From the NCBI RefSeq assembly GCF_028281565.1, contig NZ_JANQJQ010000043.1, positions 360,478 through 424,477 of the forward strand: 64,000 bases of DNA. The letters run 5' to 3'. How positions within the stretch are numbered: position 1 is the stretch's first letter; every line of letters begins with the position of its first letter. The position numbers were made by a program, and so were the translations under genes. Below are positions 53,073-63,165 of this stretch, one piece after another. The notes under the pieces were generated by a model, which saw nothing but the letters and a program-made list of their open reading frames with translations, was not told where the DNA came from and searched no databases. The stretch is from Seonamhaeicola sp. GTDB lineage: Bacteria; Bacteroidota; Bacteroidia; Flavobacteriales; Flavobacteriaceae.

Positions 53073-53270
53073 TTAGGACGCTGTTTGCACCATGTCCCTG
53101 GACAGGTAATTTAACCTGTTAATTTTGTCGAGAAGTTTAATAGCTTTGAATTCAGAAATATCACTTAACGCAGAATCCGTTTGTCTAAAATTGTAGGCCT
53201 GCTCAACAAGTTCTTTGTAACGTTTGTTGAGGGCATTTTTACGACTCATTATGAAATCTGATCGGCTCAT
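53073..53270 (-). CDS. Small helical 65-aa protein, resembling Lacal_2735-type proteins
   Basis: A 65-aa charged helical protein: KNALNKRYKELVEQAYNF near the middle and LLDKINRLNYLSRD near the end. The KRYKELVEQAYNFRQTDSALSD segment resembles short flavobacterial proteins I know as Lacal_2735 family, though I cannot confirm it. The true start may be the second Met (MSRKNALNK). Function unknown. Confidence 0.6.
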   Translation of the reverse strand: MSRSDFIMSRKNALNKRYKELVEQAYNFRQTDSALSDISEFKAIKLLDKINRLNYLSRDMVQTAS

Positions 53271-53407
53271 TGACCTGCTAATAACAACTATTTAAATATA
53301 CATTTTTTATCTGAATTTAAAAAATGGACTTTTAATGTTTTGTTAATGCCAAGGGTATTCCTGTTGTTTTTTGATACATTTAAGAAAACTACTTAAAACC
53401 GGAAACT

Positions 53408-53911
53408 ATGAGACCTTTAATTTTTACGTTGATTTTCGCTTTAGCCGCTTTAGGAAATGCTCAAAACAGTGACTGCAAATGTTGCACGGAAAATCATGAT
53501 GCGTTTGATTTTTGGGTTGGTACATGGGAAGTATTCAATAAAAATGAAACAGTAGCGGGTTACAATAATATTACACAAATTCAGGACAATTGTATCATTC
53601 AGGAGCATTGGAAAAGTGCTAAAGGAAAGTATACGGGAACCAGTAATAGTTTTTATAATGCAAAAAAGAAACGGTGGGAACAGATTTGGGTGGACAATCA
53701 AGGCGGTGTTTTACACTTAAAAGGAAATAGGGAAGGGAATCAAATGATTTTAAGTACTGATGAAGAAACCAATGAAAAAGGACAAGTGGTGAAGCATCGG
53801 GTTACCTGGACGAAAAATGAGGATGGCACCGTACGCCAATATTGGGAAGTTATTACGGATGGGAAAGATATAGCCGTTGCTTTTGATGGTTTATACAAAA
53901 AAGCCGAATGA
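53408..53911 (+). CDS. Exported DUF1579-like/lipocalin-fold protein
   Basis: A 167-aa protein with a signal peptide (cleavage near LGNAQ). The mature part opens with a CKCC cluster and then FDFWVGTWEVFN, with regular beta strands (NCIIQEHWKSAKG, RWEQIWVDNQGGVLHLKG), as in DUF1579-like proteins with a lipocalin-like barrel. It stands alone on the plus strand. Ligand and function are unknown. Confidence 0.78.
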   Translation: MRPLIFTLIFALAALGNAQNSDCKCCTENHDAFDFWVGTWEVFNKNETVAGYNNITQIQDNCIIQEHWKSAKGKYTGTSNSFYNAKKKRWEQIWVDNQGGVLHLKGNREGNQMILSTDEETNEKGQVVKHRVTWTKNEDGTVRQYWEVITDGKDIAVAFDGLYKKAE

Positions 53912-53943
53912 AAAATCATTCAGCTTTAGGTATACTATAAAGA

Positions 53944-54648
53944 TCAATCCTGTAAAGCAAAAACTTTTTTCAAAAGATCAGTTGTTCTGGAAGATAGTTT
54001 GGTTCTAATGTCTTTTTCTTCAACAGCAATCATGGTATAAACACCTTCAAGAGCTTCTTTGGTAACATAATCGGTTAGATCGGGGTTGACATCTTTGGTA
54101 AGTGGTAAATTATTGTACTTGGTAATTAAGTTATTCCAAATAGTGTCTGCACCAACTTTAGAAAACGAATTTTTAATTACCGGGTTGAACTTGGCATACA
54201 ATGCCGATTCCGTTTTGCTGCTTAAATACCGGGTGGCAGCATTATCATTTCCAAGTAGAATATTTTTGGCTTCGGCAAACGTAATGCCTTTTACAGCATC
54301 AACAAAAATAGGTGTGGCTTCTTTAACGGCGTCTTCGGCCGCTCTGTTAAGAACCTTTAAACCTTCGTCGGCTAATTTGCTTAAGCCTATATCCCGTAAG
54401 GTTTTATCAACTTTCTGTAATTCTTCAGGTAAAAGAATTTTTACCAATTCATTTTTAAAAAATCCGTCTTTTTGAGTGAGTTTGGTTACTTGTTTGTCAA
54501 TTCCAAAATTTAAAGCTTGCCTTAATCCTGAAGCAATTTCGGCATTGCTAATACCACCGCCCTGCGGTAACTCATTAATGACTTGTTGTAATTCGGCACA
54601 AGCCGTAAGATTGAAAATAAGTAGTAAGGTTAATAGTTTACGGGCCAT
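53944..54648 (-). CDS. DUF4197 lipoprotein
   Basis: A 234-aa protein of the DUF4197 family: ISNAEIASGLRQALNFGIDKQV at the N-terminal end of the mature protein, then helical repeats, ending in TKEALEGVYTMIAVEEKDIR. The start at 54648 opens a lipoprotein leader (FNLTAC); a frame extending 13 codons upstream adds a charged non-leader segment. Function unknown. Confidence 0.88.
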   Translation of the reverse strand: MARKLLTLLLIFNLTACAELQQVINELPQGGGISNAEIASGLRQALNFGIDKQVTKLTQKDGFFKNELVKILLPEELQKVDKTLRDIGLSKLADEGLKVLNRAAEDAVKEATPIFVDAVKGITFAEAKNILLGNDNAATRYLSSKTESALYAKFNPVIKNSFSKVGADTIWNNLITKYNNLPLTKDVNPDLTDYVTKEALEGVYTMIAVEEKDIRTKLSSRTTDLLKKVFALQD

Positions 54649-54722
54649 AATTTTTTGTTTTAAAAGTACATGATTTTTTAGAAACATTATTTAGTTTTTT
54701 ACGGAAGAGATATATTAAAAAT

Positions 54723-54757
54723 AAAAAGACACCTGGAGAGACAGGTGCCTTTTCTTC
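54723..54757 (-). terminator. Intrinsic terminator after purU
   Basis: Stem gacacctg / caggtgcc around gagaga; on the minus strand it is followed by tctttttattttt. It lies about 130 bp past the purU stop. Confidence 0.75.
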
Positions 54758-54883
54758 AATTTTAAACTAAAGAATCCCTCGTCATTTTTTCAAACGTTTT
54801 TAGTTTCTCTATTACATAAGACACAAATAAAAAGATAAAGTCACAGATAGCTTAAAAATGTTGAATTCTAGAGGAAACTCTGG

Positions 54884-55738
54884 TTATGAGAAAATAACAG
54901 TCTTGTTATTGTAAACCATCACTTTTCTTTCGGCATGAAGTTTCACGGCGTTTGCCAATACTATTTTTTCAAGATCACGACCTTTGGCAATAAGATCCGG
55001 AATAGAATGCGCGTGTGTCACACGAGTGACATCCTGTTCTATAATAGGGCCGGCATCCAATTCTTCAGTAACGTAATGACTGGTTGCTCCAATAATTTTT
55101 ACACCGCGCTTATAAGCTGAATGATAGGGTTTTGCCCCAACAAAAGCCGGTAAGAATGAATGATGTATATTGATGATCTTGTTGGTATACTTATTAATAA
55201 GTTTAGGAGATACAATTTGCATGTAACGCGCTAAAACAATAAAATCAATGCCGTATTCTTCTAATAGCTTTAGCTGCTGATCTTCAGCTTCATTTTTACG
55301 GTCTTTAGTTACCGGAATATGATAAAACGGAATATTAAAACTATCGGCAATAGATTTTAAATCGTTATGATTACTAATGATAAAGGGAATGTCTAAATTG
55401 AGCTCTCCGGAATTATAACGCCCTAAAAGATCATATAAGCAGTGATCGTATTTAGAGATGAACAGCGCCATTTTTGGTTTTACCTCAGAGGAATAAATAC
55501 GCCATTTCATATCGAATTTATCAGCCAGCACAGCTTCAAAAGCCTCTTTAAACGCATTGGTAGAAAAGCTTTTAGAAGCGAATTCGCTTTCCAAACGCAT
55601 AAAAAAGATATTTTGCTCTCTATCAACATGTTGGTCTATATAAACAATATTGCCATTTTGCTGAGCAATAAAATTGGTAACCGATGCAATGATACTGGGT
55701 TGATCGTTACAATTAATTAAAATAGTAATCTTATTCAT
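54884..55738 (-). CDS. purU: Formyltetrahydrofolate deformylase
   Basis: A 284-aa two-domain enzyme: an N-terminal ACT domain (MNKITILINCNDQPSIIASV) and a formyltransferase-like domain with IINIHHSFLPAFVGAKPY (catalytic His) and GATSHYVTEELDAGPIIEQD (catalytic Asp). It hydrolyses 10-formyl-THF to formate and THF, balancing one-carbon supply for purine synthesis. It is divergent from icmF with about 150 bp between starts. Confidence 0.94.
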   Translation of the reverse strand: MNKITILINCNDQPSIIASVTNFIAQQNGNIVYIDQHVDREQNIFFMRLESEFASKSFSTNAFKEAFEAVLADKFDMKWRIYSSEVKPKMALFISKYDHCLYDLLGRYNSGELNLDIPFIISNHNDLKSIADSFNIPFYHIPVTKDRKNEAEDQQLKLLEEYGIDFIVLARYMQIVSPKLINKYTNKIINIHHSFLPAFVGAKPYHSAYKRGVKIIGATSHYVTEELDAGPIIEQDVTRVTHAHSIPDLIAKGRDLEKIVLANAVKLHAERKVMVYNNKTVIFS

Positions 55739-55886
55739 ATAGCTTTTACGTATTTTCAGTTGGTAAAATTAGCTTAAAAAAGTAGTTATGCTAATCATAT
55801 TTTTAATTTTTGAAAATATTCGATAATTCTTAATTTTTTTTGAATATTTCGTAAATTGCGTGTGTAAAATCGTTGTTTTTTTATTA

Positions 55887-58800
55887 ATGAAACAAACAAA
55901 GCCATATAAACCGAAACATAATATAAGAATTGTAACCGCAGCATCGTTGTTTGACGGTCATGATGCATCCATAAATATCATGCGCAGAATTATACAGGCA
56001 ACAGGTGTGGAAGTCATTCATTTAGGGCATGACAGAAGTGTTGATGAAGTGGTTAATACTGCTATTCAGGAGGATGTAAATGCCATTTGTTTAACCTCCT
56101 ACCAGGGTGGCCATAACGAATATTTTAAATATATGTATGATTTGCTTCAGGAAAAAGGTGCAGATCATATTAAAATTTTTGGAGGCGGGGGAGGTGTGAT
56201 CTTGCCTGAAGAAATAAAGGCATTAATGAATTATGGTATTTCCAGAATTTATTCTCCTGATGACGGAAGGGAAATGGGGCTGCAAGGCATGATTAATGAT
56301 TTAGTTGAGCAATCTGATTTTCCAATAGGGGATTTACTAAAAGATGACATTGATTTGATAACATCTCAGAACCACGGTTCAATTGCAAGACTGATTTCAT
56401 CGGCAGAAAATTTTCCGGAGGTTTATAAAAATATATTGAAATTAATTCGTGATAAGGTTGAAAATTCAAACACACCGGTTTTAGGAATTACGGGAACGGG
56501 AGGTGCAGGAAAATCATCATTGGTTGATGAAATGGTGAGACGGTTTTTAGCAGACTTCAGTGGAAAGACTGTAGGAATTATTTCCGTTGATCCGTCAAAA
56601 CGAAAAACAGGCGGAGCACTTTTGGGCGATCGTATCAGAATGAACGCTATCAACAATTCAAGAGTTTATATGCGAAGTCTTGCTACACGACAATCTAATT
56701 TATCACTGTCAAAACATATAGATGAGGCCATAGACATTTTAAAAGCATCTGGCTTCGATTTGATTATTTTGGAAACGTCGGGCATAGGGCAATCAGGTTC
56801 TGAAATTATTGAACACTGTGATGTTTCCACCTATGTAATGACCCCTGAATTTGGTGCTGCCACGCAATTAGAGAAGATCGATATGCTGGACTTTGCCGAT
56901 GTGGTTGCAATCAATAAGTTTGATAAGCGTGGCGCATTAGACGCTTTACGTGATGTGAAAAAGCAATATATGCGAAACAATCATCTGTGGGATGTCCCGC
57001 AAGAAGATTTGCCCGTTTTCGGAACCATTGCTTCTCAGTTTAATGACCCGGGAATGAATACGCTTTATAAAGCGGTTATGGATGTTTTGGTTGAAAAAAC
57101 AGGAGCGGATTTAAAATCTACATTTGAGGTTTCGCAGGAGATGAGTGAAAAGGTTTTTATAATTCCACCGTCCAGAAACAGATACCTTTCTGAAATAGCC
57201 GATAATAATCGCAGTTATGATAAAAGTGTGGATGAGCAAGTTGAAATTGCCCAAAAACTTTTCGGAATATATAAAACCATTGAATCTGTAGTTGAGAAAG
57301 AAGTTAGGCAAGTGCTCCTTAGTGATAAAGGCCTTAAAGCGGATGAGATCCTGAATCAGGCTCAGAATGACAAAAAGGAATTTATAAATTTATTGATAAA
57401 GGAGTTTGACAGAGAATGGTTAAACTTAGAGTTCCGGAATTGGGAAACAATTATTGGTTGGGAACAAAAAGTAAATCGATATAGAGAGGCTGTTTATAGC
57501 TTTAAAGTACGGGGCAAAGAAATAAAAATTGAAACACATACGGAATCGTTGTCCCACATTCAAATTCCTAAAGTAGCTTTACCAAAATATGAAGCCTGGG
57601 GAGGTATTTTGCGTTGGGTACTGCAGGAGAATGTACCCGGAGAATTTCCATATACTTCTGGCTTGTTTCCGTTTAAGAGAGAAGGTGAAGATCCGGCAAG
57701 GATGTTTGCCGGTGAAGGTGGCCCGGAACGTACTAACAGAAGGTTTCACTACTTAAGTCAAGGCATGCCGGCCAAACGGTTGTCTACAGCTTTTGATAGT
57801 GTTACGTTATATGGACATGACCCTGATAGCAGGCCTGATATTTACGGGAAAATTGGGAATGCCGGGGTAAGTATTTGTTGTTTGGATGATGCTAAAAAGT
57901 TGTACTCCGGTTTCAATTTAGCTGATGAAAAAACTTCGGTGAGCATGACCATCAATGGGCCTGCCCCCATGTTGTTAGGCTTTTTTATGAATGCAGCTAT
58001 AGATCAGCAATGTGAAATTTACATAAAAGAAAATGGTCTGGAATCGGAAGTTGAAGATAAGATCAGTTTAATTTATAAAGGCAAAGAACGTCCAAAATAT
58101 CATGGAGAATTACCTGAAGGAAATGACGGTTTAGGCCTTATGTTGTTAGGAGTTACAGGAGACCAGGTGTTGCCTGAACCTGTATATAATGCTATTAGAT
58201 CAAGAACCGTATCTCAGGTTCGAGGTACGGTGCAGGCCGATATTTTAAAAGAAGACCAGGCACAAAACACCTGCATATTTTCAACTGAGTTTGCCCTTAG
58301 ATTGATGGGGGATGTGCAGGAATATTTTATTCAAAATAATGTGCGTAATTTTTATTCGGTGTCTATTTCCGGGTATCACATTGCTGAAGCAGGAGCTAAT
58401 CCCATCACACAATTGGCGCTTACTTTGTCAAATGGGTTTACTTACGTAGAATATTATCTGAGCAGAGGTATGGACATTAATAAGTTTGGTCCTAATCTGT
58501 CCTTTTTCTTTTCCAACGGAATAGATCCTGAGTATGCCGTTATTGGCAGAGTAGCAAGAAAGATTTGGTCTAAAGCTATGAAGTATAAGTACGGAGCCGA
58601 TGAACGTGCTCAAAAATTAAAGTACCATATTCAAACATCGGGAAGGAGCCTGCATGCTCAGGAAATTGATTTTAATGATATTCGCACGACCCTTCAGGCA
58701 CTTTATGCCATTTATGATAATTGTAACTCACTTCATACCAATGCTTATGACGAGGCAATTACCACGCCAACGGAGGAATCGGTGCGCAGGGCCATGGCCA

Positions 58801-59315
58801 TTCAACTCATTATCAACAAAGAATTAGGCTTGGCAAAAAATGAAAACCCTACGCAGGGGGCGTTTATTATTGAGGAATTAACCGATTTGGTTGAAGAAGC
58901 CGTATTGTTAGAGTTTGACAGACTAACAGAGCGCGGTGGGGTTTTAGGAGCTATGGAAACCATGTATCAGCGTAGTAAGATACAAGAAGAGAGTTTATAT
59001 TATGAAACTTTAAAACACAGCGGTGCATTCCCTATCATTGGTGTAAATACCTTTTTAAGTAGTAAGGGCTCTCCAACTATTTTACCTGCTGAAGTTATTC
59101 GCGCCACTGAGGAAGAAAAACAATTGCAGATACAAACACTTAAAGATCTGCATAAAAATAACGATACGGATAGTCTATTGAAAGCGCTTCAAAATGTGGC
59201 CGTAAATAATGAGAATATTTTTGAAGTACTTATGGAAGTTTGTAAAGTAAGTTCGCTTGGACAAATTACCAAAACACTCTTTGAAGTTGGCGGGCAATAC
59301 AGGAGGAATATGTAG
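55887..59315 (+). CDS. icmF: Fused isobutyryl-CoA mutase (IcmF)
   Basis: A 1142-aa fusion. An N-terminal B12-binding domain carries DGHD (23-26) and [13 protein letters not shown] MeaB-type G-protein chaperone follows, with P-loop GTGGAGKS (203-210) and NKFD. The C-terminal half is the acyl-CoA mutase barrel ([52 protein letters not shown]). The start at 55887 is preferred to a GTG nine codons upstream. It interconverts isobutyryl-CoA and n-butyryl-CoA and protects its own cofactor. Confidence 0.95.
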   Translation: MKQTKPYKPKHNIRIVTAASLFDGHDASINIMRRIIQATGVEVIHLGHDRSVDEVVNTAIQEDVNAICLTSYQGGHNEYFKYMYDLLQEKGADHIKIFGGGGGVILPEEIKALMNYGISRIYSPDDGREMGLQGMINDLVEQSDFPIGDLLKDDIDLITSQNHGSIARLISSAENFPEVYKNILKLIRDKVENSNTPVLGITGTGGAGKSSLVDEMVRRFLADFSGKTVGIISVDPSKRKTGGALLGDRIRMNAINNSRVYMRSLATRQSNLSLSKHIDEAIDILKASGFDLIILETSGIGQSGSEIIEHCDVSTYVMTPEFGAATQLEKIDMLDFADVVAINKFDKRGALDALRDVKKQYMRNNHLWDVPQEDLPVFGTIASQFNDPGMNTLYKAVMDVLVEKTGADLKSTFEVSQEMSEKVFIIPPSRNRYLSEIADNNRSYDKSVDEQVEIAQKLFGIYKTIESVVEKEVRQVLLSDKGLKADEILNQAQNDKKEFINLLIKEFDREWLNLEFRNWETIIGWEQKVNRYREAVYSFKVRGKEIKIETHTESLSHIQIPKVALPKYEAWGGILRWVLQENVPGEFPYTSGLFPFKREGEDPARMFAGEGGPERTNRRFHYLSQGMPAKRLSTAFDSVTLYGHDPDSRPDIYGKIGNAGVSICCLDDAKKLYSGFNLADEKTSVSMTINGPAPMLLGFFMNAAIDQQCEIYIKENGLESEVEDKISLIYKGKERPKYHGELPEGNDGLGLMLLGVTGDQVLPEPVYNAIRSRTVSQVRGTVQADILKEDQAQNTCIFSTEFALRLMGDVQEYFIQNNVRNFYSVSISGYHIAEAGANPITQLALTLSNGFTYVEYYLSRGMDINKFGPNLSFFFSNGIDPEYAVIGRVARKIWSKAMKYKYGADERAQKLKYHIQTSGRSLHAQEIDFNDIRTTLQALYAIYDNCNSLHTNAYDEAITTPTEESVRRAMAIQLIINKELGLAKNENPTQGAFIIEELTDLVEEAVLLEFDRLTERGGVLGAMETMYQRSKIQEESLYYETLKHSGAFPIIGVNTFLSSKGSPTILPAEVIRATEEEKQLQIQTLKDLHKNNDTDSLLKALQNVAVNNENIFEVLMEVCKVSSLGQITKTLFEVGGQYRRNM

Positions 59316-59401
59316 AGTTCATAATTTATTCTTTTCTCAGGCATATTTTATTTTGTTCAAAATAAAAATTAAAATATATTTACCCTTTGTGATTTTTTTC
59401 A

Positions 59402-59986
59402 ATGGACTTAGTTAAATACAACAATATTTATAGCATCACGGTTTTAAACTCCATTACACCTTTGTCTAAGTCCCTGAATAATTTTTTGTCTCAAAAGATG
59501 AAAGCCACAAAATATAAAAAAGGTGATTTCATTGTAAAAAGTGGAGATATCTGTGATAGAATACATTTGGTAAGAAAGGGACTGGTAAGAGGTTATTTTG
59601 ATTATAAAGATAATGAAGTAACTACCTGGGTTGGTGTTGATAGTGATTTGGTAACTTCAATTTCGGGTTATGTCAATAAAAGTCCTTCTTTAGAAAATGT
59701 AAGTTGCCTGGAAGATACGGTCACTGAAAGTTTAGGAGTTGATGATTTAGAGTATGCTTTAAAGAATTATCCTGAAATGACTACACTATACAGAACCATC
59801 ATGGAACGCTATTATCTTTTTGCAGAATACAGGGTTTTTTTAAGTAGAATTCCTATTGCCAAAGATAGATATGATTATTTTTTAGAAATATACAGTGATG
59901 AAGTGATAAAACGCTTACCTAAGAAATATTTAGCATCCTTACTCAACATACGCCCGGAAACATTATCCAGAATGGTATTGAACTAA
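59402..59986 (+). CDS. Crp/Fnr-type transcriptional regulator
   Basis: A 194-aa protein with an N-terminal cyclic-nucleotide-binding domain (KYKKGDFIVKSGDICDRIHLVRKGLVRG) and a C-terminal helix-turn-helix (LPKKYLASLLNIRPETLSRM, about 172-191). The protein ends three residues after the recognition helix, slightly earlier than most relatives that continue with a short wing, so DNA binding may be unusual or the end recently altered. Ligand unknown. It is 86 bp after icmF; a shared role is possible but not shown. Confidence 0.82.
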   Translation: MDLVKYNNIYSITVLNSITPLSKSLNNFLSQKMKATKYKKGDFIVKSGDICDRIHLVRKGLVRGYFDYKDNEVTTWVGVDSDLVTSISGYVNKSPSLENVSCLEDTVTESLGVDDLEYALKNYPEMTTLYRTIMERYYLFAEYRVFLSRIPIAKDRYDYFLEIYSDEVIKRLPKKYLASLLNIRPETLSRMVLN

Positions 59987-60150
59987 ATTAGTTTTAGTAA
60001 TAATTGACATATGTCAATTTGTAGGTGCTTTTTTTCAAATAATTGTTTGCCAATACATTTAAATTCGTATAATCAATTTATAGAATATTAAGCCCGACCA
60101 GGTATTATATACTAAACAAAAGCGCTGACTTATAAATTGAGGTCTCTCAC

Positions 60151-60182
60151 AAAAAGCACATCATTTTTGGTGTGTTTTTTTT
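60151..60182. terminator. Bidirectional terminator between the Crp-like and symporter genes
   Basis: aaaaagcacatc pairs with ggtgtgtttttt (wobbles included) around a short loop, with T-runs on both strands, between two convergent genes. The rest of the 274-bp gap shows no gene. Confidence 0.7.
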
Positions 60183-60260
60183 CGGTTTTTATCTTCAACA
60201 TCATTCTTAATTATATGGGCCTTTCATGTAAACTATCTTGTTTATATAGAGACAAGGTCA

Positions 60261-61667
60261 TTAAACAGGTGTCTTATTAAAGCCTAAAACATTAAAGACA
60301 AGATAGGTTGTTAAACTGGCTATCAGACCGGGAAAAAAACTGGCGATACCATGTTTATCCAATCCGTTTTGTTGCCATAGTATGGTTGTAGTTACACCAC
60401 AAAGCACCATTATGAGTGCTGTGGTTTTAGCTGTTTTTTGTTTCAGTAGGCCTAATAGAAGAAAAGGCGTAAAGGCAACGGCTAGTACGCTCCATGAAGT
60501 CACTACAACAGTAAATACACTTTTAGAACCGTATAAGGCTATTAAGGCAATAAAGATGGCTATGGCAAAAGTAGCTGCCTTATTCCAAAACAGTGCATGC
60601 TTATCAGATACAAATTTTGAGAATAAATCCCTTATCAGGGTAGATGAACAAACTAAAACCTGGGAGTCGGCTGTAGAAATAGTAGAAGAAAACAACCCTG
60701 CCAATATTAAACCCAGAAAAAAATCTGAAAACATATCTTTTGAGAAACGAAGTAATGCCAGTTCCTGATCGAATGACGCATTTGAATAATGTACGCGTAT
60801 AGCTAATGATACTATAACAAGTAATGTGGTAAAAAGTATTGAAAATATAATAAAATACCAGGAGGCTTTTTTAGAATTGTTTCGGGCGTCTTTAAGGGCC
60901 ATGTATCTATTCATAACATGAGGTTGCCCCAATAAGCCCATGCCATGAAAAAACCAACCTAAGGCAAAAGCAAAAATTCCGAATTTTAAATTCTTAGGAT
61001 ATATAGCCACCAGATCCGGATCAACAATTTTTAATTCATTGTATAAACTCGAAAAGCCTCCAATGTTTTGTATTGAAAAGTAGCCCAAAACAGAAATGGC
61101 TATAAGCATAATTATGGCCTGTGCCACATCGGTCCAGATAGATGCGCGAATACCTCCTGACAGTGAATAAGCTAATATAATCACGGTAGCTACTACAACA
61201 CTTAGATAGGTATTCCAGTTTAATATCTCATGGAGTGCTTTTGTACTGGACAATATTTGAGAGGACGCATAGGTACCTAAAAAGATAACTACGATTACGG
61301 CAAAAAGTTTTCTTAAAAAATCATACCCTCCGGCAAGGTTTGTAATGAGCTCTATATAAGTTAATGCTTTTGTCTTTTTTGTATAAAGCTTTATGTACTT
61401 ATTGAAATTAGTAGATAAAAATTCTCCCAAAAACATGAAGAAGATAAACCAGATAGCCGATAGTCCATTTACAAAAATGTAACCCACAAAACCGGTGAAC
61501 ATAAAACCGCTGAAAGTGGAAGCAGCCGCGGAAATTCCGGAAAAAAAAGGTGAAACACTGGAACTGGCCAGTAAATAATCTGCGGAATTATTTTTTTTCT
61601 TTCTAAAAGAGTATATACCGATCCCGGTAAAAAGAAGCAGGAATAAAATAAAGTAGAATGATACCAA
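60261..61667 (-). CDS. Sodium:solute symporter (SSS family)
   Basis: A 468-aa inner-membrane protein with about 13 hydrophobic segments. The N-terminus (GIYSFRKKKNNSADYLLAS) is the SSS opening signature, and AAASTFSGFMFTGFVG and ISTADSQVLVCSSTLIRD match the core sodium-site helices. Substrate cannot be told; PutP-like relatives carry proline, and others sugars or vitamins. It starts 10 bp after the stop of the 144-aa helical protein gene, so the two are likely co-transcribed. Confidence 0.9.
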   Translation of the reverse strand: MVSFYFILFLLLFTGIGIYSFRKKKNNSADYLLASSSVSPFFSGISAAASTFSGFMFTGFVGYIFVNGLSAIWFIFFMFLGEFLSTNFNKYIKLYTKKTKALTYIELITNLAGGYDFLRKLFAVIVVIFLGTYASSQILSSTKALHEILNWNTYLSVVVATVIILAYSLSGGIRASIWTDVAQAIIMLIAISVLGYFSIQNIGGFSSLYNELKIVDPDLVAIYPKNLKFGIFAFALGWFFHGMGLLGQPHVMNRYMALKDARNNSKKASWYFIIFSILFTTLLVIVSLAIRVHYSNASFDQELALLRFSKDMFSDFFLGLILAGLFSSTISTADSQVLVCSSTLIRDLFSKFVSDKHALFWNKAATFAIAIFIALIALYGSKSVFTVVVTSWSVLAVAFTPFLLLGLLKQKTAKTTALIMVLCGVTTTILWQQNGLDKHGIASFFPGLIASLTTYLVFNVLGFNKTPV

Positions 61668-61677
61668 AACCCTGGGC

Positions 61678-62112
61678 TTATAGGGTCAACATCCAACTGC
61701 GTTGCAACTTTTTAAACTTTCTTAATTCGTTTCTCAGAATAGGGAGGAAGTCTTTGCCGTTACTGTTGGAACGTTCCAACCTATAGGAGTTTTTATAAAG
61801 CAAATTGGTGAGTTGTTTCAAAGAAGCAATGTGCTTGTGTTTTCTCTCAGAATAACGTTCTAATTCTGCGTTTGCAATTTCGGGGGCCAAAGACACCGAT
61901 TGCTGAATAATATCACCTGAAAAATAAATATTAGAGTCTTCAGTACCATCTTCTTTAAGTGGTGCCAGGTCATCTTGCAAGTAGGACGAAATGCTTTGCG
62001 AAAGCGCAAAAATCTCTAAGGCTTTTCTATAAATCGGTAAATCCGATAGGTTTGGTGGGGTATTATGTAACATCATTCGCTTTTTCACTACAATTTTATC
62101 AAAATTACTCAC
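61678..62112 (-). CDS. Helical protein of unknown function, paralogue of 62641-63141
   Basis: A 144-aa, mostly helical protein: LPIYRKALEIFALSQSIS is followed by charged helices (ELERYSERKHKHIASLKQLTN). It shows the same pattern as LPVFKKAMAIQKLVDHII in the product at 62641-63141, so the two look like relatives flanking the Lrp-type gene. Four-helix-bundle proteins are a likely fold. It starts 84 bp from the divergent Lrp-type gene and precedes the symporter by 10 bp. Confidence 0.72.
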   Translation of the reverse strand: MSNFDKIVVKKRMMLHNTPPNLSDLPIYRKALEIFALSQSISSYLQDDLAPLKEDGTEDSNIYFSGDIIQQSVSLAPEIANAELERYSERKHKHIASLKQLTNLLYKNSYRLERSNSNGKDFLPILRNELRKFKKLQRSWMLTL

Positions 62113-62143
62113 AAGAAATCACATTCAACTTTAATATTTAAAG

Positions 62144-62151
62144 TAAATTTG
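62144..62151 (+). promoter_or_regulatory. -7 box of the Lrp-type regulator gene
   Basis: TAAATTTG matches TAnnTTTG exactly, 46 nt before the regulator start, inside the 84-bp divergent gap shared with the 144-aa protein gene. No clear -33 element found. Confidence 0.35.
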
Positions 62152-62196
62152 TATTTTTGCTTTAAATTATATGTTTTTAGATTTAATTTTCTTTAA

Positions 62197-62640
62197 ATGA
62201 AGATTGATCAGCTTAATTGGAAGATTTTAAGGTGTTTACAACAAAATGCCAGGCTATCTAATGCTGAAATCGGACGCCAGGTTGGAATAAGTTCGCCGGC
62301 TGTTTCCGAACGCATCAAAAAGATGGAAGATTTAGGTGTTATTGAAGGTTATAAAACAGCTGTATCACCGTTTGAAATAGGGTATCAGCTTAAGGCCATT
62401 ATCACATTAAGGGCATTTATGGGAAAACTAAAGCCTTTTTTAGAAAAGGTTAAAACGTTTGATGAGGTAGTGAATTGTTACAGAATCACCGGTGATGAAA
62501 ATATCGTTATGGAGGTGGTTCTGAAAAATCAAAGACACCTGGAAGCCTTTATTGATCAGTTAATAATTTATGGTGAAAGTAAAACGCAAATTGTCCTGTC
62601 CGATGTGGTAAAACAGAATGAGTTAAAACCACTTAAATAA
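62197..62640 (+). CDS. Lrp/AsnC-family transcriptional regulator
   Basis: A 147-aa regulator with the N-terminal helix-turn-helix (LNWKILRCLQQNARLSNAEI, GISSPAVSERIKKMEDLGVI) and the C-terminal RAM effector domain (KAIITLRAFMG, VNCYRITGDENIVMEVVL). Family members sense amino acids. The stop codon abuts the stop of the convergent 166-aa gene with no base between. It is divergent from the helical-protein and symporter genes, which could be its targets. Confidence 0.94.
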   Translation: MKIDQLNWKILRCLQQNARLSNAEIGRQVGISSPAVSERIKKMEDLGVIEGYKTAVSPFEIGYQLKAIITLRAFMGKLKPFLEKVKTFDEVVNCYRITGDENIVMEVVLKNQRHLEAFIDQLIIYGESKTQIVLSDVVKQNELKPLK

Positions 62641-63141
62641 TTAAAGATCATCTAAATCGGGATTAAACGGAATATCATCATCCGGATCAATATCATCGTA
62701 ATTAACTCCCGGCGGATTAAATAATCCCCACCTGTCAATAACATAGTTCCAACAATCAAATGTTTTTACCCATTCAGCAAAAAGAACTCGGAATTCATCT
62801 ATTTCCGTTCGTAATAAATCCAGGTACTCCACATCTTTAAACCCATGCATTTGAATACCGCGGGCGTCCGTGATCAATTCCCTGGCGGCTTTTCTAATGA
62901 TGGCAGCGTTTTCCATTCTAATGTCGTACAACATATCCTCATCTGCTGCTCCCGCAATTTTAGCCGGTATAATCAACGAATTTTCCTTGAGATAATCCAG
63001 ATTATGATTGATCATTTCTGCTTGAATATCTTTTTCAAAATCTATTTCTGTTTTTTCCACGGCTTCTATAATATGGTCTACCAACTTTTGTATGGCCATA
63101 GCTTTTTTAAATACCGGTAATTTCTCCCATTTTTTAATCAT
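62641..63141 (-). CDS. Helical protein of unknown function with acidic tail, paralogue of 61678-62112
   Basis: A 166-aa protein with a helical body (LPVFKKAMAIQKLVDHIIEA) and an aspartate/proline-rich C-terminal tail (DDIDPDDDIPFNPDLDDL). Its N-terminal helix resembles that of the 144-aa product across the Lrp-type gene. No enzyme motif is visible. It lies 24 bp before the VOC gene stop on the same strand, so it may be the last gene of an operon. Confidence 0.7.
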   Translation of the reverse strand: MIKKWEKLPVFKKAMAIQKLVDHIIEAVEKTEIDFEKDIQAEMINHNLDYLKENSLIIPAKIAGAADEDMLYDIRMENAAIIRKAARELITDARGIQMHGFKDVEYLDLLRTEIDEFRVLFAEWVKTFDCWNYVIDRWGLFNPPGVNYDDIDPDDDIPFNPDLDDL

Positions 63142-63165
63142 AAATGTAAATGTTATGGATTTGGT

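Noticed and set aside
54086..54475. 129-codon plus-strand frame inside the DUF4197 gene
   Set aside because: Shadow of a gene with recognisable family features; no independent signal.
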